64,000 nt of DNA from positions 475,349 to 539,348 of the forward strand of contig NZ_LIQI01000027.1 of NCBI RefSeq assembly GCF_001418105.1. The letters are read 5' to 3'. Below, one piece after another: positions 28,432-36,880 of the stretch. Origin of the DNA: Lacinutrix himadriensis (GTDB lineage: Bacteria; Bacteroidota; Bacteroidia; Flavobacteriales; Flavobacteriaceae). The position numbers and the translations under genes are program-made. A model generated the notes under the pieces. It was not told the DNA's origin and did not search any database. It was given only the letters and a program-made list of their open reading frames with translations. Each line of letters starts with the position of its first letter. Within the stretch, counting starts at the first letter, position 1.

Positions 28432-29922
28432 ATGAAATTTAAATATCTACTCTCCTTTCTTTTCGTAATCCTATTTCAAATTACAACACAAGCACAAACC
28501 GTTTCTGGTAAAGTTTTATCTTCTACAAATGAAGAAATCCCTTTTGCAACCATTCAAATAGGGTCCGATTATGGTGTTATATCTAATGAAGAAGGTAGCT
28601 TTTCTATAGAAACAAAAGGTTTTACAGCAACAGATTCTGTTACTATTTCTTGTTTAGGTTTCGAAAAAAACGCATTTATTCTTGAAAATTTCACTTCTAA
28701 AGAATATGTGTTAATCGAAAAGCTGAATGAACTTTCAGAAGTTTTTTTAAACCACACCGCTTTATCTTCAGATTCTATTATGTTTTATGTAAATAAGAAT
28801 CTAAAAACGAATTATAAATTAGACTTAAATGAATTTAAAGTTTTTAGCCGAAAAACAGATTATGTTATAGGGGATTTAGCCGATTTTGAAATTAAAAAAT
28901 CTACTGGTTTTAAACGAAAACAACTACAAGATTTTAATGATGATTTTGATAAACTAGAAACTTCTTTAGTAAATAATAAATCGAAACAATACACCGATTT
29001 TGTCGGCTCGCTGAAGGTTTTAGATAAAGACAATGCAAAACTGGATGTAGAAAAAGCAATTAGTTTACGGGATGAAAAAAACGATCAATCGATGGAAAGT
29101 TTAGCAGAACGCGGACAAGAAATTGTAATGAAACATCTAGATAAAGATAAAATCTATACCATAAAATCTGGTTTTTTTAAAGTAACAGATTCTGCAAGTT
29201 TAAATAAGGAAAAAATAAAAGAAAGCCAAGACACTATTAATACACTTCGTCATGCCAAAAACGAAACTTTTAACTTGATTAAGAATAGTAGTTTTTCTAA
29301 TCCGGATACAAACTTAGACTTTGTTACAAACATAAATAAATATGAATATACGCTTAATGATGTTACTTTTTTAGATAGTGAAATGGTTTATATCATTGAT
29401 TTTAAACCTAGAAAATCTTCCGCATTATATACAGGAAGCCTATATGTTTCTAATGATACATTTGCTGTAATTAGAGCAGATTATGATTTTTATGAAAACC
29501 GAGTTGGCGAAAAATTAAACCTTAGACTTCTATTAGGAATAAAATATATTGAAAAAAACAAGAAAGGTATTGTTGTGTATAAAAAAGGAGACGATAATTT
29601 CTACTATCCTAGTTATATAAATACACAAATTGATAGATATTTTTATATCAATAGACCCATTAAATTTATTGAAAATGAAAACTCTAGAAATAAAGTAGCT
29701 TTTAACTTTAAAATTGAAGGAACTTTTAAAGGTAAATCTGAATTGTTAATTATTTCTAGAAGTGATTTGGAAACTACTGATTTTACTAACTATACAGAAA
29801 AAACTAGAATAGATTATGAAAACCCTAAAGCCTACGATGCCACCATTTGGGGAGATTATAATGTTTTAGAACCTTTAAATGATATGAAAAACTTTAAAGT
29901 AGAATCTGAAGAAGCAAACTAA
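28432..29922 (+). CDS. CarboxypepD_reg-like domain secreted/outer-membrane-associated protein
   Basis: 496 aa. Signal peptide at 1-22 (ending TQAQT), then a carboxypeptidase regulatory-like domain (~22-105) with VSGKVLSSTNEEIPFATIQI and VTISCLGFEKN. This is the small beta-sandwich that often begins TonB-dependent receptors. Here no receptor plug or barrel follows; the remainder is a beta-rich Bacteroidota family protein with LRHAKNETFNLIKN and DFKPRKSSALYTGSLYVSNDTFAV. Periplasmic or outer-membrane location is inferred. Function unknown. Confidence 0.78.
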   Translation: MKFKYLLSFLFVILFQITTQAQTVSGKVLSSTNEEIPFATIQIGSDYGVISNEEGSFSIETKGFTATDSVTISCLGFEKNAFILENFTSKEYVLIEKLNELSEVFLNHTALSSDSIMFYVNKNLKTNYKLDLNEFKVFSRKTDYVIGDLADFEIKKSTGFKRKQLQDFNDDFDKLETSLVNNKSKQYTDFVGSLKVLDKDNAKLDVEKAISLRDEKNDQSMESLAERGQEIVMKHLDKDKIYTIKSGFFKVTDSASLNKEKIKESQDTINTLRHAKNETFNLIKNSSFSNPDTNLDFVTNINKYEYTLNDVTFLDSEMVYIIDFKPRKSSALYTGSLYVSNDTFAVIRADYDFYENRVGEKLNLRLLLGIKYIEKNKKGIVVYKKGDDNFYYPSYINTQIDRYFYINRPIKFIENENSRNKVAFNFKIEGTFKGKSELLIISRSDLETTDFTNYTEKTRIDYENPKAYDATIWGDYNVLEPLNDMKNFKVESEEAN

Positions 29923-29958
29923 AAAAAAGCTACATCAACCGGAGTTAAAATAGCTTTT
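29922..29958 (+). terminator. Probable terminator
   Basis: AAAAGCTA and TAGCTTTT pair across an 18-bp loop right after the stop codon; the downstream T-run is short. Confidence 0.5.
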
Positions 29959-29971
29959 GTTAGTAGTATGC

Positions 29972-30016
29972 TAATGTTTCTTTTTAGGGACGTATCGTTT
30001 ACTTTATGTTTCACTA
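29972..30016 (+). repeat. Direct repeat flanking the 30-36 kb operon, left copy
   Basis: TAATGTTTCTTTTTAGGGAC, a short variable segment, then GTTTACTTTATGTTTCACTA. The right copy at 36129-36178 has the same two ~19-20 bp blocks with one mismatch each. The pair brackets the unusual minus-strand operon. Confidence 0.7.
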
Positions 30017-30045
30017 GTTTCCTACTAGTTTATTAATTTCAAATA

Positions 30046-30495
30046 TTATGCCAAAATAATACACCATTGGGCAACCACTGAAAGTTGGTGGTTTTCTACT
30101 TTTAATTCCCAATGCACACAGATGGCATTTTTTAAAGCATATTTTAATCCATCGGTTTTAAAATTAGAAACTAATTGTGCTTCATCCACTGTATTATCTA
30201 TAATTGTATAATTAGGTCCCGTGATAGAAAACCTTCTGGCTATATATCCAGAAGTTGCATTGGCTAGCGTCCATGGAAAGATTCCAGGGTTTGCAAATCG
30301 CGGACTATGTTCTAAAGCGTTTTCCCAAAAAGCAATAGAAGAAAAAGTTCCTGCATTAGATGATATAAAGTAAACCGCAGATTGATTTCCGTAAAATTCA
30401 AAACCTTGTTCCGCACAAATAGCGTCGACAAATTGGGTTGCTAAATCTGCTTCCGTTTTTCCTGTAGTTTGGTATGTATTCCAATTTAATTCCAT
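30046..30495 (-). CDS. Short ketosynthase-like protein lacking the catalytic cysteine
   Basis: 149 aa from the internal ATG at 30495 (MELNWNTYQTTG); the longer reading to 30543 would translate the upstream ketosynthase tail in the wrong frame. FPWTLANATSGYIARRF then ITGPNYTIIDNTVDEA resembles the segment around the active site of a beta-ketoacyl synthase N-terminal domain, but the position of the nucleophilic Cys holds Thr-Val-Asp. No C-terminal His motifs. It may be a chain-length-factor-like partner or scaffold of the ketosynthase encoded just upstream. Last gene of the operon. Confidence 0.65.
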   Translation of the reverse strand: MELNWNTYQTTGKTEADLATQFVDAICAEQGFEFYGNQSAVYFISSNAGTFSSIAFWENALEHSPRFANPGIFPWTLANATSGYIARRFSITGPNYTIIDNTVDEAQLVSNFKTDGLKYALKNAICVHWELKVENHQLSVVAQWCIILA

Positions 30496-30544
30496 GATGA
30501 AAATAAGGTTATAGAATTTAATCCTCCAAAAGCATAACCACAAT

Positions 30545-31633
30545 TTAGTCTTTATTGACTTTGGTTAAAACGGGTTTCTTCGGAATGCGAATATCAAATT
30601 CGGCATTGGTATAATTAAGTGTATGCGGAATGGTTTGATGCTGAATAGAAAGTACCGAAACGATTGCTTCAATAGCTGTTGCTGCTCCTAATGTATGTCC
30701 GATTTTAGGTTTAATACTAGAAACATAAGGTGGATGTGTATCAAACACTTTGGCTATGGCGTGGGCTTCCGATTGATCGGAAAGTTTGGTTCCTGTTCCA
30801 TGCGCAGAAATCCAATCGATTTCAGAATGCTTCAGATTATTTGTTTCTAAAAGTTGCTGAAAGCAATTGATAATTCCGGAAGAATCCGGTTTTGGAGCTG
30901 TAGGATGATAGGCATCACAAGACAAAGCACAATCGTCTAAAACAGCAAGGATATTCGCCTTTCTCTTGGTTGCATTTTCTGCTTTTTCTAAAACTAAAAA
31001 ACCAGCGCCTTCCCCTAAAATCATTCCATCTCGATTGGTATCAAAAGGTTTGCAAATCCCAGAAGGACTCATCGCTCTACTCCTACTAAAACCGCACATT
31101 GCAATTTTAGAAAAAGGGTCTACGCCACCAACTATAGCAATAGAAATCTCACCTTTTTGTAAAGCATCCATTCCTGCTTTAAGCGCATAATTTCCAGCTG
31201 CACAAGCGGTCGCAAAACATTGAAACTTATGCATTGCAGGATATTTTTTCATCAAGCGTTTACAAATTCCGAAACCGGTATATGCTTCCGGAATTAGTGT
31301 TTGGTTCTTTTCTGCAATAGCTTCAAAAGCAGCAGATTCTCCCATGGTAGTTCCTAGAAATAATCCCCATTTTTCTGTATTGGAACAACCTGATTGTTTT
31401 ATAGCTTGTTCTATTGCAGAAACGGCAAATTGAAAACCTCGTTGTAAAGGATCACATTCTATATTTTCTACACGACTAGCATGGATATATTTAAAATCTA
31501 AGTGTTTTAAATCCTCCCAGTTTTTAATACCAGAACTATCGTTTAATAGTGCATTCCAGAAATCCGTGATCGTATTTCCTAAGGAACAAACAATACCTAA
31601 TCCGGTAACTGCTATTTTATTAGTGTTGTACAT
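30545..31633 (-). CDS. Beta-ketoacyl-ACP synthase (type II ketosynthase), C-terminus frameshifted
   Basis: 362 aa as read. The Cys-His-His triad is complete: Cys144 in ATACAAGN, His278 in SAHGTGT, His313 in PKIGHTLGAA. The usual final strand/loop (GFGG) is missing, but it exists immediately downstream in another frame as NCGYAFGGLNS. Adding one T (GACTAAAT to GACTTAAAT) joins them and moves the stop to 30486. That overlaps the next ATG by 10 bp, like the other gene joints in this operon. It condenses an acyl group with malonyl-ACP. It overlaps the ACP gene by 14 bp. Confidence 0.88.
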   Translation of the reverse strand: MYNTNKIAVTGLGIVCSLGNTITDFWNALLNDSSGIKNWEDLKHLDFKYIHASRVENIECDPLQRGFQFAVSAIEQAIKQSGCSNTEKWGLFLGTTMGESAAFEAIAEKNQTLIPEAYTGFGICKRLMKKYPAMHKFQCFATACAAGNYALKAGMDALQKGEISIAIVGGVDPFSKIAMCGFSRSRAMSPSGICKPFDTNRDGMILGEGAGFLVLEKAENATKRKANILAVLDDCALSCDAYHPTAPKPDSSGIINCFQQLLETNNLKHSEIDWISAHGTGTKLSDQSEAHAIAKVFDTHPPYVSSIKPKIGHTLGAATAIEAIVSVLSIQHQTIPHTLNYTNAEFDIRIPKKPVLTKVNKD

Positions 31634-31856
31634 TATGAATGTATTCTGCCATTAGATTTACAGTCGCAATTTGTGACCAATCTGTATCTGGAATTTCTAT
31701 TCTATACTCCTGTTCTATTCGGGCAACAAACTCTGCCATATCTAAAGAATCGACACCTAATTCTTCTTTAAAATTAGAATCGTTAGAATCTATTTCCAAT
31801 TTGGGTTTTACATCTCTAAAATGTGTTAAAATGGTGTTTATAATAATATTTTTCAT
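31620..31856 (-). CDS. Acyl carrier protein
   Basis: 78 aa. The phosphopantetheine attachment Ser37 lies in ELGVDSLDMAEFVARIEQEY, the canonical DSL motif at the start of helix 2. The DSNDSNFKEEL run before it is normal for ACPs. Highly acidic, cytoplasmic. This is a dedicated, not the housekeeping, ACP: it is translationally coupled (4-bp overlap upstream, 14-bp overlap downstream) to a C25-like protease gene and a ketosynthase gene. Confidence 0.92.
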   Translation of the reverse strand: MKNIIINTILTHFRDVKPKLEIDSNDSNFKEELGVDSLDMAEFVARIEQEYRIEIPDTDWSQIATVNLMAEYIHNVQH

Positions 31857-32797
31857 GGATATGTTTTTATAGTATTAGCAAATAATGCGGTTTCTTTGGA
31901 AGAATAAATTGGTGCTAACGGATCTCCAATTAATCTATAATGCGTGTATGACGAAAGATTTTTTGGTGTTGCTTGAATAATTAATTCTGCAATAGTACTC
32001 GCGCCACTTAATAATGCTTTTGTAATACCAACAGACCATCTGGTATTGTCTGTATGTAAAGTACTATCTACAGCACCAAATGTAACCGCCGTTTTTCCAT
32101 CTAAAACCAATTGCTCACAAAAGGAAATTTTGGTATTTTTTCTACTTGCAGTTTTACAACATAAGGATAGTAAAGCACCAACAGGTTTTGATTTTTTATT
32201 TTCAAAATGATGCGAACGCAAACCATAATATCCCACCCAACCAATGGGTCTTCCATGTCCGAAATAGGTTGCTAATCCAATTCCGCTTTCCAAACCTGCA
32301 ATCATACTTTCTCGAAATAGTAAATCACTACTCCATTTGTATGGTAGTAAACTTGGCGTTTCTAAAATAGTAGCCATACGATCTACAATTCTGACAAACC
32401 TAGGATGCTTTTGTGAAAGTAAAGCGATAGCACATTGTTCTTGTTTTCTACTATGAACTTCATGAATCGTTTTAGAAAAGGTAAAGAGATCTTCACTATT
32501 TCTAATGGGCAACCAAGCAATCGGTATTTTTTTATTTTCCATGGTTTTAATAAATGGAAACTTTAATGCGTTTTTTGGAAAGCATTTCGCATCACCAATT
32601 AATAATACAGCATCTTGATTTTTAACTTGACTTTGAATTTGATTATAACTTGGTCTTACATCATAATCAATAACATGCACATCAATATCATGCTTTATAT
32701 ATGTATTTTTAAGCAACGTAAAATTTTCTTCCGATTTGGCATCGGAAGAAAATTGTGGTTTTACAATTAAAATGGTTTTATGCTGCTTTAGCTTCAT
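31853..32797 (-). CDS. C25 (gingipain/caspase-fold)-like cysteine protease
   Basis: 314 aa with no signal peptide. Candidate dyad: His181 in ATYFGHGRPIGWVGYYG and Cys214 in GALLSLCCKTAS, 33 residues apart, as the His/Cys pair of gingipain R (His211/Cys244). The later FGAVDSTLHTDNTRW and the LIGDPLAPIYS ending are further C25 hallmarks. Gingipains are secreted; this one lacks both an export signal and a T9SS C-terminal domain, so a cytoplasmic or co-secreted role is likely. It overlaps the upstream 1017-aa gene by 20 bp. Confidence 0.8.
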   Translation of the reverse strand: MKLKQHKTILIVKPQFSSDAKSEENFTLLKNTYIKHDIDVHVIDYDVRPSYNQIQSQVKNQDAVLLIGDAKCFPKNALKFPFIKTMENKKIPIAWLPIRNSEDLFTFSKTIHEVHSRKQEQCAIALLSQKHPRFVRIVDRMATILETPSLLPYKWSSDLLFRESMIAGLESGIGLATYFGHGRPIGWVGYYGLRSHHFENKKSKPVGALLSLCCKTASRKNTKISFCEQLVLDGKTAVTFGAVDSTLHTDNTRWSVGITKALLSGASTIAELIIQATPKNLSSYTHYRLIGDPLAPIYSSKETALFANTIKTYP

Positions 32798-35700
32798 CTA
32801 CAAAAGGTTGAAATCTGTTAATATCGGTTCCTGTTTGTCTTAATAAACGTGCTCGAACAAAGTATTGCATTAAAATTTGACCTTGTTGTTCTTCGTTAAA
32901 ATCATGAATAGAATTTGCATTATCTAAAACTGTTTCTCCTCCCGCTCCAGTAAAAGCTCCTTGAGAAGCACCTTGTAACGTTGTAGATGGTGGCGTTCCA
33001 ACTGGTGTGAAAAATGCATTTGGAATATTAATACCTACATCCACCGGACCTTCATTATATCCGTAATTATAACCTGCTCCTACTAATTGTGCGCTAACTG
33101 CATGTGCTAAATAAACTGGTCCCACATTTTGATTCTGCCAAACATGCGTTAATTCATGTACTAGTGTTGCTCTACTAAAATCATCATCTATATCAAAATT
33201 GATTAGATTACCCGTTACAAAAGCACGAGAGTCTGGGTTTCTAGTCACAAAATCTTGAACACCAAAAACAATATCATTTAGTGCACCTTCTTTTGCTATA
33301 AAGGTATTATTCCAATCCACGGCATCTCCAAAAACAAAACGACCATCTGCTTCTTCATCCGCAGTTAAATTTCTATAACTACCAAGCATTTCGAAAAGAA
33401 CGGATATAGTAGCACCAAGCATCCCTGCACTAACCTCAAAGGCTGCCTCTAGCATATCATCAATAGATTCGCCTAATTCTCTAAGCGTTTCTGTTACTTC
33501 TTCTATAAATGCTTCGCCGGTATCTAAAACGGACTGATAAATATCCTGAATAGAATTTCCTACATCTCTAGCTGCTGCAATAAAGAGATCGAGTGTTTGA
33601 TCTGGATGCAGCATCACTTCGGTTAATAAAGTAGCTAGCCCAATTCCGGCAGCTAAAGCACCAATAACCACTTCTCGCATAATTTCGAAGGTTTTATTGG
33701 CAACCCAAGCGATTAATCCTGCTATGGCACTTGCTGCCCTTAAAGCACCTTCTACAAATTTTCGAATACCAGGAATAAAGTCATTTTCTAGATAGTTAAG
33801 AACATAACTAATAGAGTTTCCTATTCGTTCTGTAGCTTCTCCTAACAATTCTAAGGCGGCATCACCAACAGCGATTGCCCAATCGATAACTTCGGAAATT
33901 CTACTTCCAATATCTTCGACTAATTCTAAAAGTCTATCGAAAATAGCATCGGCTTGCTCTAAAGCCCAATCCATAACTTCTGTAATCGATTCTTTTACAA
34001 AACGAATTGCTAAAACTGCTTGTCTCCAAATTTCGGAAGCTAGATCTTCGCCTCTAGCAACTAGCCATTCAAATATATCTGCAACAGGACCTAAAGCTTG
34101 TAATACGCCGTTCACTATTTTTCTAAATACAAAATAAGTATCTTCAATTACAGATTCTAAAATATCTGCAATAGTAGCTCCGGCAGCAAGCGCAGCTTCA
34201 ATAAGTCTAGCAGCATTTCGGTATGTAAATTCTACCATCGCTTTTGTGAATTCGGCAATTTTTCTACCAATTTCTAGCATGGCTTTTATAGTCTCTTTTA
34301 GTAAATCTACGGCTAAATCAAACACATCTTTTAGAATATTCACCATGGTTTTACCAAGCTCAAAAGCGGCTTCAACAATTTTTTTAATTGCAGCAATACT
34401 TTTGTTTGCGATAGTGGAAATTAGTTCGACTAAAGTTCTTCCAGCAGCTAATAAACCATCTACCACTTTGGTAGCCAATTCTTTTGTAGTTTGAATGACA
34501 AAGTCGGTAAATTCAACTAATGCAGTACCAATTGCTGCAGCTGCTCTAACAACATCACGAACAAAATCTGCTGCAACATTTACCGTTTCTTGAATAATAT
34601 CTGCTAAGGTATTTCCTAGTTCTCCAAAAGCTCTAACCACTTCATTTAGTAAATCTCTAGGACGCGTAACTAAGGTTACTAATATAGAACCTATAGTTTG
34701 CCCAATTTCTAGGAGTGCTCTAACGGTATTTCGAACTAGTTCCAAACTCGCTTTAAAGGCTTGAAATAATATATTACCAATGGTTTTACCTATGCTGACT
34801 AATGCTTCGATTCCAGCTTTAATAAATTCGTACGTTTTTGTGGCTAGCCATTTTAATAAATCTGCAAAAATCTCCCCTAATTTATCAATGGCATCAATTA
34901 CGGCTTCAATGATTTCTTTTGCAAAAGCAAAAACATCTTCTAAAATTTCTATAAATGATTTCCCGATAAGTTTAATTGCTTCCACAAACTTTTTCACTTG
35001 ATTGATGGCAATTTCTGCGGCAGCTTTTAAGATCTCCCAAATTTGTTTCCCAGCTTCTACCAATGCTCTTGCAAGACTTGCAACTTCATCCACAACCCAA
35101 TTAATAGCATCTGAAATAGCTTCTACTAAATCTTCAAAAAATTCGGTTAATCCATCTACAATAGAAGTTACAGCATCGGAAATTGCATCAGCAACATCTT
35201 CAAAAAATTCTACTACAGCATCATCTGTTTCACCATCTGGAAAAACAGGAGTGTATCCTTCAATTTTTCGCATTTGTGCTCCAGCATCTCGAAGCCAAAA
35301 AAGAACTTCTTTAACACCTTTTTCGTCTTTTTTGCCTTTCTCGTCAAATACAAAATCTTGCATTATAGTTCTGCATTGTTGCCTTGGCAATTGGCTCATA
35401 GCATGTACAACACCTCTTGCTTGGTTTGCATTACGATAGCCTTTAATAACAGCACATCGTTCTTTTTTTTCCATTTGAGCAACACCTTGAAAAAACTCTC
35501 TGTGTTCTTTGGGGTCTTTAATGGTTTTCGCGTAAGATTCGGATAGTTTTACTGCTTTATTTTCGCTTTCTTTAAAAAGCATTCGTACTGCAGGAGCAAG
35601 TTCTACTGCTTTGTATTTACAATTTTTTACAGCATCTGTTACCGATTTTTTACTTCTAAAGGAAGCAGATTCTAGTGCTGTTAAAATGGCGTTTTTACCA

Positions 35701-35831
35701 GTTACGAACTTGGTTTTACTATGGTTTTTTTTACGTATTTCAACTTTTTCTAATGCTGCTTTAGTAACCTTTTTTGAAACTGTCTTTTTTTTCGGAGCAG
35801 ATTTTCCCGATGTGGATTTTTTCTTTCCCAT
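32778..35831 (-). CDS. 1017-aa protein with 29-residue helical repeats and C-terminal DUF4157-like HExxH domain
   Basis: N-terminus 1-~45 is lysine-rich (KKKSTSGKSAPKKKTVSKK), no signal peptide. Residues ~45-200 form a helical domain. Residues ~255-800 are amphipathic helical repeats; a Gly recurs at 261, 290, 319, 348, 377, 406, 435, 464, 493, 522 and 551, an exact 29-residue period, with consensus like ALLEIGQTIGSIL. Residues ~830-1017 contain LVHELTHVWQNQN (HExxH at 892-896) and a downstream acidic NEEQQGQI, as in DUF4157 metallopeptidase-like domains associated with contractile-injection-system cargo. First gene of the five-gene operon. A membrane-acting or delivered effector is one reading; function unknown. 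Confidence 0.75.
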   Translation of the reverse strand: MGKKKSTSGKSAPKKKTVSKKVTKAALEKVEIRKKNHSKTKFVTGKNAILTALESASFRSKKSVTDAVKNCKYKAVELAPAVRMLFKESENKAVKLSESYAKTIKDPKEHREFFQGVAQMEKKERCAVIKGYRNANQARGVVHAMSQLPRQQCRTIMQDFVFDEKGKKDEKGVKEVLFWLRDAGAQMRKIEGYTPVFPDGETDDAVVEFFEDVADAISDAVTSIVDGLTEFFEDLVEAISDAINWVVDEVASLARALVEAGKQIWEILKAAAEIAINQVKKFVEAIKLIGKSFIEILEDVFAFAKEIIEAVIDAIDKLGEIFADLLKWLATKTYEFIKAGIEALVSIGKTIGNILFQAFKASLELVRNTVRALLEIGQTIGSILVTLVTRPRDLLNEVVRAFGELGNTLADIIQETVNVAADFVRDVVRAAAAIGTALVEFTDFVIQTTKELATKVVDGLLAAGRTLVELISTIANKSIAAIKKIVEAAFELGKTMVNILKDVFDLAVDLLKETIKAMLEIGRKIAEFTKAMVEFTYRNAARLIEAALAAGATIADILESVIEDTYFVFRKIVNGVLQALGPVADIFEWLVARGEDLASEIWRQAVLAIRFVKESITEVMDWALEQADAIFDRLLELVEDIGSRISEVIDWAIAVGDAALELLGEATERIGNSISYVLNYLENDFIPGIRKFVEGALRAASAIAGLIAWVANKTFEIMREVVIGALAAGIGLATLLTEVMLHPDQTLDLFIAAARDVGNSIQDIYQSVLDTGEAFIEEVTETLRELGESIDDMLEAAFEVSAGMLGATISVLFEMLGSYRNLTADEEADGRFVFGDAVDWNNTFIAKEGALNDIVFGVQDFVTRNPDSRAFVTGNLINFDIDDDFSRATLVHELTHVWQNQNVGPVYLAHAVSAQLVGAGYNYGYNEGPVDVGINIPNAFFTPVGTPPSTTLQGASQGAFTGAGGETVLDNANSIHDFNEEQQGQILMQYFVRARLLRQTGTDINRFQPFVDEAKAA
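33432..35069 (-). repeat. Array of 29-residue (87-bp) coding repeats
   Basis: Codes for residues ~255-800 of the 1017-aa protein. At least eleven consecutive units keep the exact spacing; later units (Gly642, 671, 758, 787) keep it in pieces. DNA identity between units is low, so the array is old and held by selection on the protein pattern. Confidence 0.8.
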
Positions 35832-35853
35832 GGTTTATGGTTTTAAAAATTAA

Positions 35854-36328
35854 TGCCACTAAAAGAATAATAGTAATTGTCAGTATGTGTATTTTAGGAA
35901 ATACAGCTATAAAAGTTAGGAAGAAAGCACAAATGTAATAAAAGTTACGAATATTACAAATATAATTAACTAATAATCAAACTGTTAATTATCGCAATTA
36001 ATCATAATCAGCTATAAATCAGTAATTTAAAACAATTTATTTAAAGTGAAAAAGAAATACAAAAAATACCAATAAATAACTAAAAATCAAATAGTTAGAC
36101 GATTTTATGTTTGTTTTTATGACTTCGTTAATGTTTCTTTTTATGGACAATTTGCATTGTTTACTTTATGTTTCATTACGTAGTCTGAAACTTAATAGAA
36201 AACTGTTGTAGAAGGTTAACCTTTGGTTTGAAAAATTATAGGATAAAATGCGATTCCTTCCTCTATAATCTTCTTTAAAAGAAAACGATAGATAAACTGT
36301 TTTGTTTTAGAAGAGGTATGCTTAAACT
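35854..36328. other. Gene-free upstream region of the 30-36 kb operon
   Basis: 475 bp, very AT-rich, holding the right-hand direct repeat (36129-36178). A looser internal repeat ATGTTTGTTTTTATGAC / ATGTTTCTTTTTATGGAC precedes it. The operon promoter should lie here, but no perfect TAnnTTTG was found. Confidence 0.5.
36129..36178 (+). repeat. Direct repeat flanking the 30-36 kb operon, right copy
   Basis: TAATGTTTCTTTTTATGGAC, AATTTGCATT, then GTTTACTTTATGTTTCATTA. Same orientation as 29972-30016; the two blocks match it at 19/20 positions each, with a middle that is 5 bp longer. Confidence 0.7.
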
Positions 36329-36874
36329 TTAAAAAGACTTTTCAGGAACTTTACCTTTTACCCCTTTGAAGAAGTTTTTCATAAAGGCAAAATCTTCTTC
36401 CATATTATCTGTAGGATAAAAAGGTTTCGAAATTTTGTTTTGTTTCTTTCCAAAGTCAAAAGTAACCATTACTATTGGCACATTTGCAGCTTTCGCTATA
36501 TGATAAAAACCAGTTTTCCATTCGGATACTTTATCTCTAGTACCTTCTGGAGCTAATGTTAATCGTAATTCGTCATTGGTTTCAAAAAGTTTCGCAATAG
36601 CTTCCACTTTATTCTGACCAGGAGTTCTATCTAATGACCTTCCTCCTACAGCTCGAAAATAATAACCAAAAGGGAAGATGAATATTTCCTTTTTACCAAG
36701 AAAATTAATTTTTGTATTTGCTATTTTTCGGATTAACAATCCGATATAAAAATCATGCCAACTCGTATGTGGTACCGCTATTATAACGTACTTCTTCAAT
36801 TCTTTTGGAAACTCACCCACGAGTTTCCATTTCATGATTTTGAAGTATATAAATTTATATATAATTGTTAGCAT
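36329..36874 (-). CDS. PlsC-like lysophospholipid acyltransferase family protein
   Basis: 181 aa. Acyltransferase motif I is VPHTSWHDFYIG (HxxxxD spacing), motif III is APEGTRDKVSEWKTG, and NVPIVMVTFDF follows. These transfer an acyl chain from ACP/CoA to a lipid hydroxyl. At 181 aa it is a short member with one N-terminal hydrophobic stretch. It begins 6 bp after the kdnB-like gene, so it is probably the last gene of the Kdo-related operon and may act on lipid A or phospholipid. Confidence 0.82.
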   Translation of the reverse strand: MLTIIYKFIYFKIMKWKLVGEFPKELKKYVIIAVPHTSWHDFYIGLLIRKIANTKINFLGKKEIFIFPFGYYFRAVGGRSLDRTPGQNKVEAIAKLFETNDELRLTLAPEGTRDKVSEWKTGFYHIAKAANVPIVMVTFDFGKKQNKISKPFYPTDNMEEDFAFMKNFFKGVKGKVPEKSF

Positions 36875-36880
36875 AAAAAA

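Noticed and set aside
33432..35069. The 87-bp coding periodicity as a CRISPR or satellite array
   Set aside because: The period is seen at protein level only; DNA units are not near-identical and have no spacers.
35002..35546. Long plus-strand ORFs (145 and 90 aa) opposite the 1017-aa gene
   Set aside because: Ser/Ala/Phe-rich antisense readings of a repeated helical gene; no start signals or family match.
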